A stretch of DNA of 64,000 bases. It comes from Maritimibacter alkaliphilus (GTDB lineage Bacteria > Pseudomonadota > Alphaproteobacteria > Rhodobacterales > Rhodobacteraceae). Location of the stretch: assembly GCF_019801605.1 (NCBI RefSeq), contig NZ_JAHVIT010000002.1, forward strand, positions 372,001 to 436,000. Direction: 5' to 3'. Position numbers and translations under genes: made by a program. Below, piece by piece: positions 52,576 to 61,744 of this stretch. Position 1 is the first letter of the stretch. Every line of letters begins with the position of its first letter. The notes under the pieces are model-generated. The model ran no database searches. It was given only the letters and a program-made list of their open reading frames with translations, and had not been told where the DNA came from.

Positions 52576-54324
52576 ATGAAACCTGCGCGTCCCTCCCTCG
52601 ATCCCAGCCCGGCCCCCGGCCATGCAGAGCTGCGCCGCGCCCGGCGCGCCTCGCGCGGGCTGTTCTGGGCGGTGGCGCTTTTCTCCCTGTTTATCAATCT
52701 CCTGATGCTGAGCGGGCCGCTCTACATGATGCAGGTCTATGACCGGGTGCTGGGCTCCCATTCGGTTGAGACGCTGGTGGCGCTGACGCTGTTGATCGCG
52801 TTTCTCTACATGATGCTGGGGGTGCTGGACGGGCTGCGCGGGCAGGTGCTCGCCCGGATCGGGGTCCGATTCCATGACGCCCTGGCGCATCGCGTCTTCT
52901 CGGCGGTGCTGCGTCGCAGCGCGCGGGACGAGGCCGGGGCGACCGGGCTGCAGGACCTCGAGGCCGTGCGGGCGCTGATGGCCTCGCCGGTGCTCGGCGC
53001 GCTTAACGATCTGCCCTGGTCGCCGCTCTTCCTGCTCGGGATCTCGGTGTTCCATCCCTGGATGGGGCTGCTGGCCTTCGGTGGCGGGGCGGTGCTGATC
53101 CTCGTGACCGCCCTGAACCAGACGGTCACGGCTCCCGCGCAGGCGCGCGCGGTGCAGGCGTCGGGCGACGCCTTCGTCATGGCCGAACGGCTGCGCAGCG
53201 ACGCCGAGATCGTGCAGGCCATGGGGTTGGGCGAAAATGCCTTCCGCCGCTGGACCCGGCTGCGACGTGTGGCGCTCGGGGCGGAATTGCGCACCAGCGA
53301 CGTGGGCGGCGGCTTTGGCGCGGCCAGTCGGGCGCTGCGGATGCTGCTGCAATCGGCCATGCTGGCGCTGGGCGCGTTGCTGGTGCTGCGCCAGCAGGTA
53401 ACCCCCGGGGCGATGCTGGCCAGTTCCGTGATGATGGGCCGGGCGCTGGCCCCGGTGGAGGTGCTGCTGGCGCAATGGCCTGTGGTGCAGCGCGGCCGGC
53501 GCGGCTGGCTGGCGCTGGCGCGGCTGCTGACCGCGGTGCCCCCGCCGCAGCAGCGAACCCCGTTGCCCCGCCCCGAGGCCCGGCTGGAGGCGCAACAGGC
53601 CACGGTCGCCGTCCTCGGCGAGGCCGTGGCGACCCTGCGCATGGTGTCCTTCGCGCTTGGCCCCGGCGAGGCACTGGGGGTGATCGGGCCCTCCGGGGCG
53701 GGCAAGTCCACCCTCGCCCGGGCGATCACCGGGCTCTGGCCCGTGGCAGGCGGCAGCATACGGCTGGCGGGCGCCGCGCTCGATCAATACGCGCCCGAAG
53801 ACCTCGCCTCGCATATCGGCTACTTGCCGCAGCGGGTTCAGCTTTTCGACGGCACCATCGCCGAGAATATTGCCCGCCTCTCCCTCACCCCGGACGCCCA
53901 GAAGGTCGTCGCCGCCGCGCAGATGGCGGATGCCCACGAAATGATCCTGAAGATGCCGGCGGGCTATGACACGCCGGTGACCATGGCCAGCAGCCGCCTT
54001 TCAGGCGGTCAGGTCCAGCGGATCGGCCTTGCCCGCGCGCTCTACGGCGACCCGGTGATCCTCGTTCTGGACGAGCCGAATTCGAACCTCGACACCGATG
54101 GCACTGCAGCGCTGAACCGGGCCGTGGCCGCGACCAAGGCGGCGGGGCGCAGCGTGCTGATCATGGCGCACCGCCCCGCGGCGATCCAGCATTGCGATAC
54201 GCTGCTCGTGCTGATGAACGGCACCCGCGCGGCCTTCGGTCCGAAGGAGCAGGTGCTGCGCGACATGGTGCAGAACCACGAGGATATCAGCCGTGTGAGC
54301 GTGGCCGGTGGGGGCCTGCGATGA
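52576..54324 (+). CDS. Type I secretion ABC transporter (PrtD family)
   Basis: This 582-residue exporter ATPase has fused membrane and nucleotide-binding halves. Six helices occupy 30-300, starting LFWAVALFSLFINLLMLSGPLYMMQVYDRVL, the PrtD-type motif. The ATPase half has Walker A GPSGAGKST near 374, signature SSRLSGGQVQRIGLARAL and Walker B ILVLDEPNSNLD. No C39 peptidase domain is present, so it belongs to the RTX-protein exporter class. Its stop overlaps the membrane-fusion gene. No RTX substrate or TolC gene is visible in the window. Confidence 0.93.
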   Translation: MKPARPSLDPSPAPGHAELRRARRASRGLFWAVALFSLFINLLMLSGPLYMMQVYDRVLGSHSVETLVALTLLIAFLYMMLGVLDGLRGQVLARIGVRFHDALAHRVFSAVLRRSARDEAGATGLQDLEAVRALMASPVLGALNDLPWSPLFLLGISVFHPWMGLLAFGGGAVLILVTALNQTVTAPAQARAVQASGDAFVMAERLRSDAEIVQAMGLGENAFRRWTRLRRVALGAELRTSDVGGGFGAASRALRMLLQSAMLALGALLVLRQQVTPGAMLASSVMMGRALAPVEVLLAQWPVVQRGRRGWLALARLLTAVPPPQQRTPLPRPEARLEAQQATVAVLGEAVATLRMVSFALGPGEALGVIGPSGAGKSTLARAITGLWPVAGGSIRLAGAALDQYAPEDLASHIGYLPQRVQLFDGTIAENIARLSLTPDAQKVVAAAQMADAHEMILKMPAGYDTPVTMASSRLSGGQVQRIGLARALYGDPVILVLDEPNSNLDTDGTAALNRAVAATKAAGRSVLIMAHRPAAIQHCDTLLVLMNGTRAAFGPKEQVLRDMVQNHEDISRVSVAGGGLR

Positions 54325-55796
54325 CCGGGCGCACGGTTCAGACGGGCACTGTGTCGGCGGGCAAGGCCGGCCCCGGGACGCGCGCCGAGGCTGGCCCAGA
54401 TACTGACCCCGAGGCTGGCCCTGAGACCGCAGCCGGCGCCGGCCCCCGATCTGGCCCCGAACCGGGTGCTGTTGCTGACCTCGACCCTGGTGCCGCAAAC
54501 GGTCCTGCGATCAGTGCACGTCGTCCCGTGCTGGCCGGAATTGCCGCCGTTCTGCTGCTGGTCGCCGGGGTCCTGGGCTGGGGACTGGGCACGCGGATCA
54601 CTGGTGCGATCATCGTCCCCGCCCTGATCGAGGTGGAGCGCAACCGGCAGGCCATCCAGCACCCCGATGGTGGCGTCGTGCGTGCGCTGCTGGTCTACGA
54701 GGGCGATCACGTCACCCGCGGGCAGGTGCTGCTGCGGCTCGACCCGTCGGACCTCGCCTCCGCCCTCGCGGTGACCGAGGCGCGGCTCCACGAGGTGCTG
54801 GCCCGCGCCGCCCGCAGCGAGGCAGAGCGCAACGCCGCCGATCAGATCGACTTCGGCCCCGTGCTGGAGGCCGCGGCCAAGGACCGGCCTGAGGTGGCGG
54901 AGCTGATGGAAGGGCAGCGCCGCCTGCTCGCCGCGCGCAACGAGGCCTCGGCCCGGGAGATCGCGCAGCTGGAAAAGCGCAGCGCGCAGATCAGCCGGCA
55001 GTTGGAGGGGATCGCCGCGCTGCAGGCGTCTTTCGATCGGCAAAGCGATCTCGTGGGGGCGCAGCTTGTCCTTCTACGGGAGTTGCGGTCGCGGGGCCTC
55101 GCCGAGGCAAGCCGGGTCCTCGCGCTGGAGCGGGACGCGGCCGGGCTCGACGGGGAGCGGGGCGCGCTGCTGGCGCAGGCCGCGCAGGCGGAAGAGCGGA
55201 TGACGGAGATCGCGCTGCAGATCCTCGCGCTGCGCACCGCCCGCCGGGAGGAGGCGCTCGCTGCCCTGCGCGATCAGCAGAGCGAGGCGCGCGAACTGGC
55301 CGAGGAGCGCCGCGCGCTGGAGCTGAAACTGGCGCGGCTCGATATCACGGCGCCGGTCAGCGGCATCGTCCACGGGCTCAGGGTCCACGGCGAAGAGGCG
55401 GTGCTGCGCGCGGCAGAGCCGGTGATGTACATCGTGCCTCAGGACCGCCCGCTGGTGATCGCCGCGCAGGTCGATCCGCGCGACATCGATGCCGTGCACC
55501 CGGCGCAGGATGTCTACCTGAACTTCTCGGCGCTGGATCAACGCAGCACGCCCCGGCTGATCGGGCGCGTGACCCAGATCTCGGCCGATGTCTTCACCGA
55601 TGACCGCGTCCACGGGCGCTACTACCGCGCCGAGATCGTCCTGAACGACGGCGAGCGGGAGCGGCTGCCGGAGGGCACGGCCCTGATCCCGGGCATGCCG
55701 GTGGAGGCCTTCCTGCGCACCGGCGAGCGCACGCCGCTGGCCTACCTGATGAAGCCCTTCACCGACTACTTCGCGCGCGCGTTGCGCGAGGGGTGA
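54321..55796 (+). CDS. Type I secretion membrane fusion protein (HlyD/PrtE family)
   Basis: This 491-residue periplasmic adaptor links the inner-membrane ATPase to a TolC-like channel. The ATG at 54321 overlaps the transporter TGA. The first 70 residues are an odd low-complexity region with AGPxT repeats, then one membrane helix (PVLAGIAAVLLLVAGVLGWGLG). The MFP motif VEVERNRQAIQHPDGGVVRALLVYEGDHV, a long coiled coil (about 180-340) and the C-terminal barrel with RVTQISADVFTDDRVHGRYYRAEI follow. Typical PrtE proteins have a short cytoplasmic N-terminus, so the tail is unusual. Confidence 0.92.
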   Translation: MTGRTVQTGTVSAGKAGPGTRAEAGPDTDPEAGPETAAGAGPRSGPEPGAVADLDPGAANGPAISARRPVLAGIAAVLLLVAGVLGWGLGTRITGAIIVPALIEVERNRQAIQHPDGGVVRALLVYEGDHVTRGQVLLRLDPSDLASALAVTEARLHEVLARAARSEAERNAADQIDFGPVLEAAAKDRPEVAELMEGQRRLLAARNEASAREIAQLEKRSAQISRQLEGIAALQASFDRQSDLVGAQLVLLRELRSRGLAEASRVLALERDAAGLDGERGALLAQAAQAEERMTEIALQILALRTARREEALAALRDQQSEARELAEERRALELKLARLDITAPVSGIVHGLRVHGEEAVLRAAEPVMYIVPQDRPLVIAAQVDPRDIDAVHPAQDVYLNFSALDQRSTPRLIGRVTQISADVFTDDRVHGRYYRAEIVLNDGERERLPEGTALIPGMPVEAFLRTGERTPLAYLMKPFTDYFARALREG

Positions 55797-56324
55797 GGGC
55801 GCTGTGCCGGTGTGGTGCCTGCGGCGAGGCTTCTGGGCCCCTGAGCCCTGTGGGGTCGCGCCGCTGGAGCGCGGCGCGGGGCGTGAGGACGCACCGCTAT
55901 TGCGCTGCGGACGGGATGAGCGTGTATCGCCGTCGTACCGTCGTACCGTCGTACCGTCGTACCGTCGTACCGTCGTACCGTCGTGCCGTCGTGCCGGTTG
56001 CGACGGAGCGAGCGTCGACGGCGTGCGCGGCGTGCGGATGCGCCGTCGTTGTGTCGCGGAGGGAGCCCGTGTCGTCGCTGTGCGGGCTGGGAGTGGGGCT
56101 GCGTTGCCGGTGCGCCGAAGTGATGCAAAACGGGGCGCCGCCCCTGAATTGCGCACGGGGGCCCCGCTCCTTCGCTGCGAGATCCCTGACGGTGTTTGCC
56201 CCGCGCGCCGCATCCGTGGGAGGCCCGGTCCCGGCGCGCGGGGCAACAGCCCGGCCCGGGGCCTTTGCGGTTGCATTCCCCGCCTCCCGGAGTAGCGTCA
56301 CGGCACATTCCGCAGGAGACCCTC
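55797..56324. other. Gene-free region with an octamer tandem repeat
   Basis: No supported gene was found in these 528 bases. A GTG overlapping the membrane-fusion stop opens a long frame that runs out of frame into ridA, but its translation looks like GC-rich noise with repeat-derived RTVVPSYR units. The only clear feature is the octamer array at 55931-55994. Just before ridA there is an AGGAGA ribosome site. Confidence 0.7.
55931..55994. repeat. CGTCGTAC octamer tandem array, eight copies
   Basis: Six perfect CGTCGTAC units are followed by two CGTCGTGC variants, 64 bases in all. The unit is not a multiple of three, so each copy shifts frame and three codon phases cycle every 24 bases. Confidence 0.97.
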
Positions 56325-56786
56325 ATGACCGATATCGAAACCAAACTCGCAGAGATGGGCGAGAGCCTGCCCGACGCCCCGGCACCGGCGGCGAACTACG
56401 TGCCCTTCGTGATCTCGGGCAACATGCTCTTCGTTTCGGGCCAGATCTCGGCCGATGCGGCGGGCCCGATCAAGGGCAAGCTGGGCGACACGCTGGAGGT
56501 GACCGACGGCGCCAAGGCGGCACGGCGCTGCGGCCTCTCGCTGCTGGCACAGGTCAAGGCGGCCTGCGGCGGCGACCTCTCCAAGCTCAAGCGCGTGGTG
56601 AAGCTGACCGGCTTCGTGAACTCCACCGCCGATTTCACCGACCAGCCCAAGGTCATCAACGGCTGCTCCGACCTCATGGTGGAACTGCTGGGCGATGCGG
56701 GCCGGCACTCGCGCTCGGCCGTCTCGGCCGCTGCGCTGCCGCTGGGGGTCGCCGTCGAGATCGAAGGCATCTTCGAGCTCGCCTGA
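56325..56786 (+). CDS. RidA/YjgF family protein
   Basis: RidA-family proteins hydrolyse reactive enamine/imine intermediates. From the ATG at 56325 (AGGAGA upstream) the protein is 153 residues. Family landmarks are VPFVISGNMLFVSGQISADA, the conserved Arg in RSAVSAAALPLGVAVEIEGIFEL and the KLTGFVNSTADF strand. The frame extends upstream but without homology. A phosphodiesterase gene follows three bases on. Confidence 0.93.
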   Translation: MTDIETKLAEMGESLPDAPAPAANYVPFVISGNMLFVSGQISADAAGPIKGKLGDTLEVTDGAKAARRCGLSLLAQVKAACGGDLSKLKRVVKLTGFVNSTADFTDQPKVINGCSDLMVELLGDAGRHSRSAVSAAALPLGVAVEIEGIFELA

Positions 56787-56789
56787 CCC

Positions 56790-57557
56790 ATGCCGGCCAC
56801 CCGCACGGCCCTGCCGGAGGCGTTCCTGACGACGCCGATCGCGCATCGGGCCTACCACGACCGGGCGCAGGGCCGCCCGGAGAACAGCCGCGCGGCGATC
56901 CGCGCGGCCATCGCCGCGGGCTACGGGATCGAGATCGACCTCCAGCCCTCTGCCGATGGCAAGGCGATGGTGTTCCACGACTATGACCTCGCGCGGCTCA
57001 CAGGCGCGGAGGGCATGATCCGGATGCGCAAGGCCGCCGACCTGGCGGAACTGCCGCTGATCGGGGGCGACGAAGGCATCCCGAGCTTTGCCGAGGTGCT
57101 GGAGATCGTCGCGGGGCAGGTGCCCCTGCTGGTCGAGATCAAGGACCAGGACGGGCTGCTGGGCCCGGGTGTCGGCGCGCTGGAGGCCGCCGCCGTCGCG
57201 GACCTCAAGGGCTACAAGGGGCCGGTCGCGCTGATGTCGTTCAACCCCAACTCGGTGCGGACCTGCGCCGGGCTGGCCCCGGAGATCCCGCGCGGGCTGA
57301 CCACCTGTTCCTTCCGTCCCGCCGACTGGCGCGGCGTGCCGAAACAGCGGCTCGACCGGTTGGCGCGCATCCCGGATGCCGATCCGGTGGGCGCGAGCTT
57401 CATCAGTCACGAGCACAGGGACCTCGACCGGCCCCGGGTGCAGGAGCTGAAGGACCGCGGCCTTGCGATCCTGTGCTGGACGATCCGTTCGGCCGAGGAG
57501 GAGGACCGCGCGCGGCGGATTGCCCAGAACGTGACCTTCGAGGGCTACGCGGCCTGA
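56790..57557 (+). CDS. Glycerophosphodiester phosphodiesterase
   Basis: GDPD enzymes split glycerophosphodiesters to glycerol-3-phosphate and an alcohol. The 255-residue product has the catalytic and metal motifs IAHRAYHDR, RPENSRAAIRAAIAAGYGIEIDLQ and MVFHDYDLARLTG, and later VEIKDQDG. No signal peptide, so probably cytoplasmic. It is in a plus-strand run with ridA and the acyltransferase gene. Confidence 0.93.
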   Translation: MPATRTALPEAFLTTPIAHRAYHDRAQGRPENSRAAIRAAIAAGYGIEIDLQPSADGKAMVFHDYDLARLTGAEGMIRMRKAADLAELPLIGGDEGIPSFAEVLEIVAGQVPLLVEIKDQDGLLGPGVGALEAAAVADLKGYKGPVALMSFNPNSVRTCAGLAPEIPRGLTTCSFRPADWRGVPKQRLDRLARIPDADPVGASFISHEHRDLDRPRVQELKDRGLAILCWTIRSAEEEDRARRIAQNVTFEGYAA

Positions 57558-57622
57558 CACATCGCAGGTGCCCGCCCCATGCGGTCTTGATCCGGGGGGC
57601 GGGCACCACAGATAGATCGGGG

Positions 57623-58822
57623 ATGCAGCAGGACATGACACAGGCCGAGGTCGAGATTCAGGCGCATGCCTCGCTGGCGCAGATCGCGCCCGAGGCGTGG
57701 GATGCCTGCGCCTGCCCGGAGGTCGCCGACGGCGGACGGCCCCGTGACCCCTTCACCACCTACCGTTTCCTGAAGGCGCTGGAAGACAGCGGCTCCGTCG
57801 GGCCCGGCACCGGGTGGGAGCCGCTCTACCTCACGGCCCATATCGGGGATGAGCTGATCGCGGCGGCCCCGCTCTATGCCAAGCGCCACAGCCAGGGCGA
57901 ATATGTCTTCGACCACAGCTGGGCCCATGCCTTCGAGAATGCGGGCGGGCAGTATTATCCGAAATTGCAGATGGCGGTGCCCTTCACCCCGGCGACCGGC
58001 CGCCGCCTGCTGGTGCGGCCGGGCTTCGAGGAGACGGGGCAGGCCGCGCTGATTCAGGGCGCGGTACAGCTGGCCGCGAACAACAACCTGTCGTCGCTCC
58101 ATGTCACCTTCTGCACCGAGGTGGAGGCCGAGGCGGGCCGGGCCATGGGGCTGATGACGCGCATCGGCCAGCAGTTCCACTGGATCAACGAGGGCTACGG
58201 CAGCTTCGATGATTTCCTGGCCTCGCTGTCCTCGCGTAAACGCAAGACCCTGCGCAAGGAGCGGCAGCGGGCCAATGCCTTCGGCGGCGAGATCCGGATG
58301 CTGACCGGGGAACAGATCGAACCGCACCATTGGGACGCCTTCTGGCAGTTCTACCAGGACACCGGCGCCCGCAAGTGGGGCAGCCCCTACCTGACCCGCG
58401 CCTTCTTCGATTGCGCCCACGAGAGCCTGCGCGACGACATGCTGCTGGTGCTGGCCGAGCGTGACGGCCGCCCGATTGCGGGTGCGCTGAACATGATCGG
58501 CCGCGAGGTGCTCTATGGCCGTTACTGGGGCGCATTGGAACATCACGAGTTCCTGCACTTCGAAGCGTGCTATTATCGCGCCATCGACTACGCCATCGAG
58601 GAGGGACTCGCGCGGGTCGAGGCCGGGGCGCAGGGCGAACACAAGCTGGCGCGCGGCTACCTGCCCGCGCCGACCCATTCCCTGCATTGGGTGGCGGATC
58701 AGGGCTTTGCCCGCGCCGTGCAGCAGTTCCTGACCGAGGAGCGCCGCGCGGTGGAGGAGGACATCGAGATCCTGACCGCCTATGGACCCTTCCGCAGGGA
58801 GCAACAGGAGGAACAGGACTGA
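57623..58822 (+). CDS. COG3146-type N-acyltransferase
   Basis: This 399-residue protein belongs by appearance to COG3146/DUF482 (GNAT-related, FemAB-like predicted acyltransferases). The ATG at 57623 is chosen within a longer frame; ATG 57635 is an alternative. Recognisable parts are [15 protein letters not shown], the basic turn [16 protein letters not shown], the [20 protein letters not shown] block and the C-terminal [19 protein letters not shown]. The acceptor is unknown. Its stop overlaps the phhB ATG. Confidence 0.88.
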   Translation: MQQDMTQAEVEIQAHASLAQIAPEAWDACACPEVADGGRPRDPFTTYRFLKALEDSGSVGPGTGWEPLYLTAHIGDELIAAAPLYAKRHSQGEYVFDHSWAHAFENAGGQYYPKLQMAVPFTPATGRRLLVRPGFEETGQAALIQGAVQLAANNNLSSLHVTFCTEVEAEAGRAMGLMTRIGQQFHWINEGYGSFDDFLASLSSRKRKTLRKERQRANAFGGEIRMLTGEQIEPHHWDAFWQFYQDTGARKWGSPYLTRAFFDCAHESLRDDMLLVLAERDGRPIAGALNMIGREVLYGRYWGALEHHEFLHFEACYYRAIDYAIEEGLARVEAGAQGEHKLARGYLPAPTHSLHWVADQGFARAVQQFLTEERRAVEEDIEILTAYGPFRREQQEEQD

Positions 58823-59118
58823 TGACCGAATACCTGAGCGAAACCGCCCGCAAGAGCCTGATCGACCCGCTGCTGGACAGCGGCTGGACGCTGGAAGAGG
58901 GCGAAGAGGTGCTGACCAAGACCTTCACCTTCGAGGATTTCACCGAGGCCTTTGCCTGGATGACGCGCGCCGCCCTCTGGGCCGAGAAGTGGGGCCACCA
59001 TCCGGACTGGTCGAACAGCTACAAGACCGTCATTGTACGTCTGACAACACATGACGTCGGCGGGCTCAGCGCGCTCGACGCGAAACTGGCCCGCAAGATG
59101 GATCAACTGACCGCATGA
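58822..59118 (+). CDS. phhB: Pterin-4a-carbinolamine dehydratase
   Basis: This 98-residue protein dehydrates 4a-hydroxytetrahydrobiopterin, recycling the cofactor of aromatic amino acid hydroxylases. The signature [25 protein letters not shown] contains the catalytic His pair and follows the [16 protein letters not shown] helix. It overlaps its neighbours by one and four bases. No phenylalanine hydroxylase is nearby. Confidence 0.95.
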   Translation: MTEYLSETARKSLIDPLLDSGWTLEEGEEVLTKTFTFEDFTEAFAWMTRAALWAEKWGHHPDWSNSYKTVIVRLTTHDVGGLSALDAKLARKMDQLTA

Positions 59119-59984
59119 ACCTTGACGAACTGCTGACGACACCGATCTGGGGCGACCGCTCCCTTGGCGATCTCCTGACACTCGACACCATGGCCTCGCT
59201 GGTGGGCTCGGTGGTGACGGCGCTGCTGATCCTCTTCCTGGGGATGCTGCTGGCAGGCTGGGCGAACCGGCGGATCACCGGCCTCTCCCGGCGCTATGCG
59301 CGGCTCGACGACACGCTGTTCAACTTCCTCGGCTCGATTGCGCGCTACGCGATCCTCGCCTTCGCGGTGATCTTCATCCTCAACACCTTCGGCATCCGCA
59401 CCACCTCGCTGGTGGCAGTGATCGGTGCGGCCGGTCTGGCGGTGGGTCTTGCCCTGCAGGGCACGCTGTCGAACGTGGCGGCGGGGGTGATGATCATCCT
59501 CTTCCGCCCGATCAAGAACGGTGATTTCGTCGAGGTCGGCGGAGAGAGCGGCACGGTCAAGGACATCTCGCTGAACTTCACCGAACTGGCCAGTCTCGAC
59601 AACGTGCAGATCATCATCCCGAACTCCGAGGTCTGGGGCAACACGATCACCAACTACTCGGTCTATCCGACGCGGCGCGCGCAATGGACCTTCGGCGTGG
59701 GATACGGCGCGAACCTGAAGCAGGCGGAGGAGATCATCCTCGAGACCATCAAGGCCGATCCCCGGTCGCATTCGGAGCCCGCGCCCTTCATCCAGGTCAC
59801 GAACCTCGGCGACTCCTCGGTGGATTTCACGGTGCGTTTCTGGTGCGATGCCTCGGAATATTTCGGCTACAGGGCCGACATGACCCGCAAGGTCAAGGAG
59901 GCGCTGGACGCCGGCGGGATCGAGATCCCCTTCCCCACGCGCACGGTACACCACGTCAGCGACGATCCCGCGCCGCAAGGCTGA
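59115..59984 (+). CDS. mscS: Small-conductance mechanosensitive channel MscS
   Basis: This 289-residue MscS-family channel releases solutes on osmotic downshift. Three membrane helices lie within residues 25-115. The pore helix TM3 carries the Gly/Ala pattern [28 protein letters not shown], followed by the beta domain with [20 protein letters not shown] and [17 protein letters not shown]. Length matches E. coli MscS. It ends the plus-strand run and meets the GntR gene tail to tail. Confidence 0.95.
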   Translation: MNLDELLTTPIWGDRSLGDLLTLDTMASLVGSVVTALLILFLGMLLAGWANRRITGLSRRYARLDDTLFNFLGSIARYAILAFAVIFILNTFGIRTTSLVAVIGAAGLAVGLALQGTLSNVAAGVMIILFRPIKNGDFVEVGGESGTVKDISLNFTELASLDNVQIIIPNSEVWGNTITNYSVYPTRRAQWTFGVGYGANLKQAEEIILETIKADPRSHSEPAPFIQVTNLGDSSVDFTVRFWCDASEYFGYRADMTRKVKEALDAGGIEIPFPTRTVHHVSDDPAPQG

Positions 59985-60014
59985 CGGGGGATCAGAAGGC
60001 GGGGGATCAGAAGG
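59985..60014. repeat. 15-bp tandem duplication at the end of the GntR gene
   Basis: GGGGGATCAGAAGG is present twice with a one-base step. The right copy spans the stop codon of the minus-strand GntR gene, and the left copy duplicates it downstream. Confidence 0.85.
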
Positions 60015-60603
60015 GGGCGTCGGCCAGCGTCAGCATCAGCTGGCGCAGGGTCGGGGCCTCGGGGACGGCGGCCATGGTCGCGCGCCAGTCCGCCACCACC
60101 GGCTCCGGCGCATCCGAGAGGTCGCGCATCCGCCACCGCAGGTGGCGCCAGTGCGCGGCACGCAGGGCGTCCGCGAGGATGCGGTCCTTCACGAGGTCCG
60201 AGAGGATTTCCAGAAGCTCGCTGCGCTGCGAGAAATAGACCGGCGCGATCCGGTCCTCCGGCGCGGCGGCCTGCCGCTGCACGGTCGCGAGCCGCGTGGC
60301 CGCGAGGTCCGGCAGGGTTGCGTCGCAGGTGCAGTCCGCCGCGGCGCGCAGCAGCGAGCGGAAGACGGCGAAATCCATAGGGCGGTGTTCGGGCAGCAGC
60401 GGCGAGACGATCGTGCCGATGCCCGAGCGGGTCTCGACAAGATGCTCGTAGGCCAGCTTCTGCAGCACCTGACGGATCGGCGTGCGCGAAACGCCGAACT
60501 CGGTGGCCAGCATGCCTTCGTGCAGGATCATGTCCTCCTGATCGGCGCGCTGGCAGATCCGTGACCGGACAATATCCGTGATCTCGGATGTCTCCTTGCG
60601 CAT
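60007..60603 (-). CDS. GntR family transcriptional regulator
   Basis: This 198-residue regulator has an N-terminal winged helix (LHEGMLATEFGVSRTPIRQVLQKLAYEHLVETRSGIGTIV) followed by a helical FCD-like ligand domain (FRSLLRAAADCT, SELLEILSDLVKDRILADALRAAHWRH). It is divergent from the phosphatase-like gene with 159 bases between. Its targets are not known; the phosphatase or the locus at 61359-61503 are candidates. Confidence 0.9.
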   Translation of the reverse strand: MRKETSEITDIVRSRICQRADQEDMILHEGMLATEFGVSRTPIRQVLQKLAYEHLVETRSGIGTIVSPLLPEHRPMDFAVFRSLLRAAADCTCDATLPDLAATRLATVQRQAAAPEDRIAPVYFSQRSELLEILSDLVKDRILADALRAAHWRHLRWRMRDLSDAPEPVVADWRATMAAVPEAPTLRQLMLTLADAPF

Positions 60604-60730
60604 GTCTTATTCCGTCATTAGGGCATTAAAGGCCGATTAAGATGCGCTCCGATTGGCCGCGAGGACGGGGGAATGTCAAGGCCCGCTGGCCCGGGACCCC
60701 CCGTCACAGGGGGAAACTCGCCGAAAAATG

Positions 60731-60748
60731 GAATGTTATTTGTCATTC
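60731..60748 (+). promoter_or_regulatory. Short inverted repeat before the phosphatase-like gene
   Basis: GAATG-TTATTTGT-CATTC lies 15 bases before the start codon of the phosphatase-like gene, in the only AT-rich stretch of the divergent region, and may be an operator. Confidence 0.35.
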
Positions 60749-60762
60749 TCTGGAGTTGAACA

Positions 60763-61341
60763 ATGAGCGACCGCATTCGCCCTGTGCTTGAACACCCGCT
60801 ACGCGCAATGGTTCCCGTGCCCGGTGGCGGTTTCTGCCTGATGTCCGGCTATCCGGGGCTTGAGGTCGGGCTCGACGGTGAGGCCTATCTCGACCCGCAG
60901 GCCGCGCGCGAAGCGCTGAAGGCGATGCTGGCGCAGGGGGCCGATACGCTGATCGTTCTGGCGGAGGCGCCCGAGCTGCCCGAGGGCAACCACGACATGC
61001 TGCGCCGGCTCTGCCCCGACGGGCTGGAGCTGCATTTCCTGCCGTGCCGGGACTTCGAGGTCCCCGATGCGACCTTCACGGCCCGCTGGAACAGCCTGCG
61101 CCCGGCCCTCGCCGCGCGCTTTGCGGCGGGCGGGACCATCGCCATGGCCTGCCAGTATGGCGCCGGACGCAGCGGGTTGCTGACCGCGCTGGTGCTGATC
61201 GAGGAGGGGCAGACGCCCGCGGCGGCCATCGCAACGGTGCGGCGCCACTTCCACGAAGCGGTGGAGAGCGAGGTTCAGGAAAACTGGCTGCTTGCACAGG
61301 TTTCGGGCAACACTCTTGGCAAGAATTTATCAAAAGGATAA
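60763..61341 (+). CDS. Dual-specificity/tyrosine phosphatase-like protein
   Basis: This 192-residue protein carries the phosphatase P-loop CQYGAGRSG (CX5RS) near residue 129, in the usual strand-loop-helix setting (GTIAMA before, LLTALVLIEEG after). The common His before the Cys is Ala here. An acidic residue for acid catalysis could lie in FEVPDATF. It is probably cytoplasmic. The substrate is unknown; some relatives act on small molecules rather than proteins. Confidence 0.82.
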   Translation: MSDRIRPVLEHPLRAMVPVPGGGFCLMSGYPGLEVGLDGEAYLDPQAAREALKAMLAQGADTLIVLAEAPELPEGNHDMLRRLCPDGLELHFLPCRDFEVPDATFTARWNSLRPALAARFAAGGTIAMACQYGAGRSGLLTALVLIEEGQTPAAAIATVRRHFHEAVESEVQENWLLAQVSGNTLGKNLSKG

Positions 61342-61744
61342 ATTTTGCCTGAGAATCGTTGACTTAACTCCTGTATACAGGCATCTAGGTCGACGAGGCG
61401 TCGCATGGTCCCGCATCCAATTGGCCATGTAGCGGATACCGCATCGATGCCCCGAAGGAAGGGTAGAAGCAGGCCGGACGGAGACGTCCGGCCTTCGCCT
61501 TTTCGGGGTCCTGCCGTTTCGACACTTCCGTCTCGGGCTCAACCTTTAAGGGTCCTCCCTGCTTCCGTACGATCCCTTTTGTGGCCGACAGGATCGGTCT
61601 GCGGCCTCGGGGCGTTTGCCGTCCCCGGGGCGCGGACAGCGCGGCCCCTGAAACGCAGGGCCCGGCGCTTGCGCCCGAAGCGGGCGCCAGCCGCGGTCTG
61701 CGGATGCGGCGGCCCGGCGTGGAACGCCTGCCGCCGCGGAGGGC
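61342..61744. other. Gene-free region containing a probable small RNA
   Basis: These 403 bases lie between the phosphatase-like gene and the peroxiredoxin stop. The first 160 bases hold a promoter-like TTGACT, a 12-bp palindrome and a hairpin series ending in a terminator. The remainder is GC-rich with no supported gene. A short frame starting at the ATG at 61405 could encode a small peptide, but it has no clear ribosome site. Confidence 0.65.
61359..61503 (+). ncRNA. Candidate small structured RNA with an operator at its promoter
   Basis: TTGACT (61359-61364) is followed by the perfect palindrome CCTGTATACAGG (61370-61381) in the promoter spacer, a GntR-type operator. Downstream are the hairpin CGACG-AGG-CGTCG (61391-61403), GCGG-ATA-CCGC (61432-61442) and a strong 9-bp terminator stem GGCCGGACG / CGTCCGGCC (61472-61493) with a TTCGCCTTTT tail. 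No coding frame fits the whole unit. It is an inferred regulatory RNA; no known family is recognised. Confidence 0.5.

Noticed and set aside
55793-56986. 397-codon plus-strand frame with a GTG overlapping the membrane-fusion stop
   Set aside because: The GTGA overlap is tempting, but the translation is repeat-derived and Cys/Arg-rich noise and then runs out of frame through ridA and into the phosphodiesterase gene.
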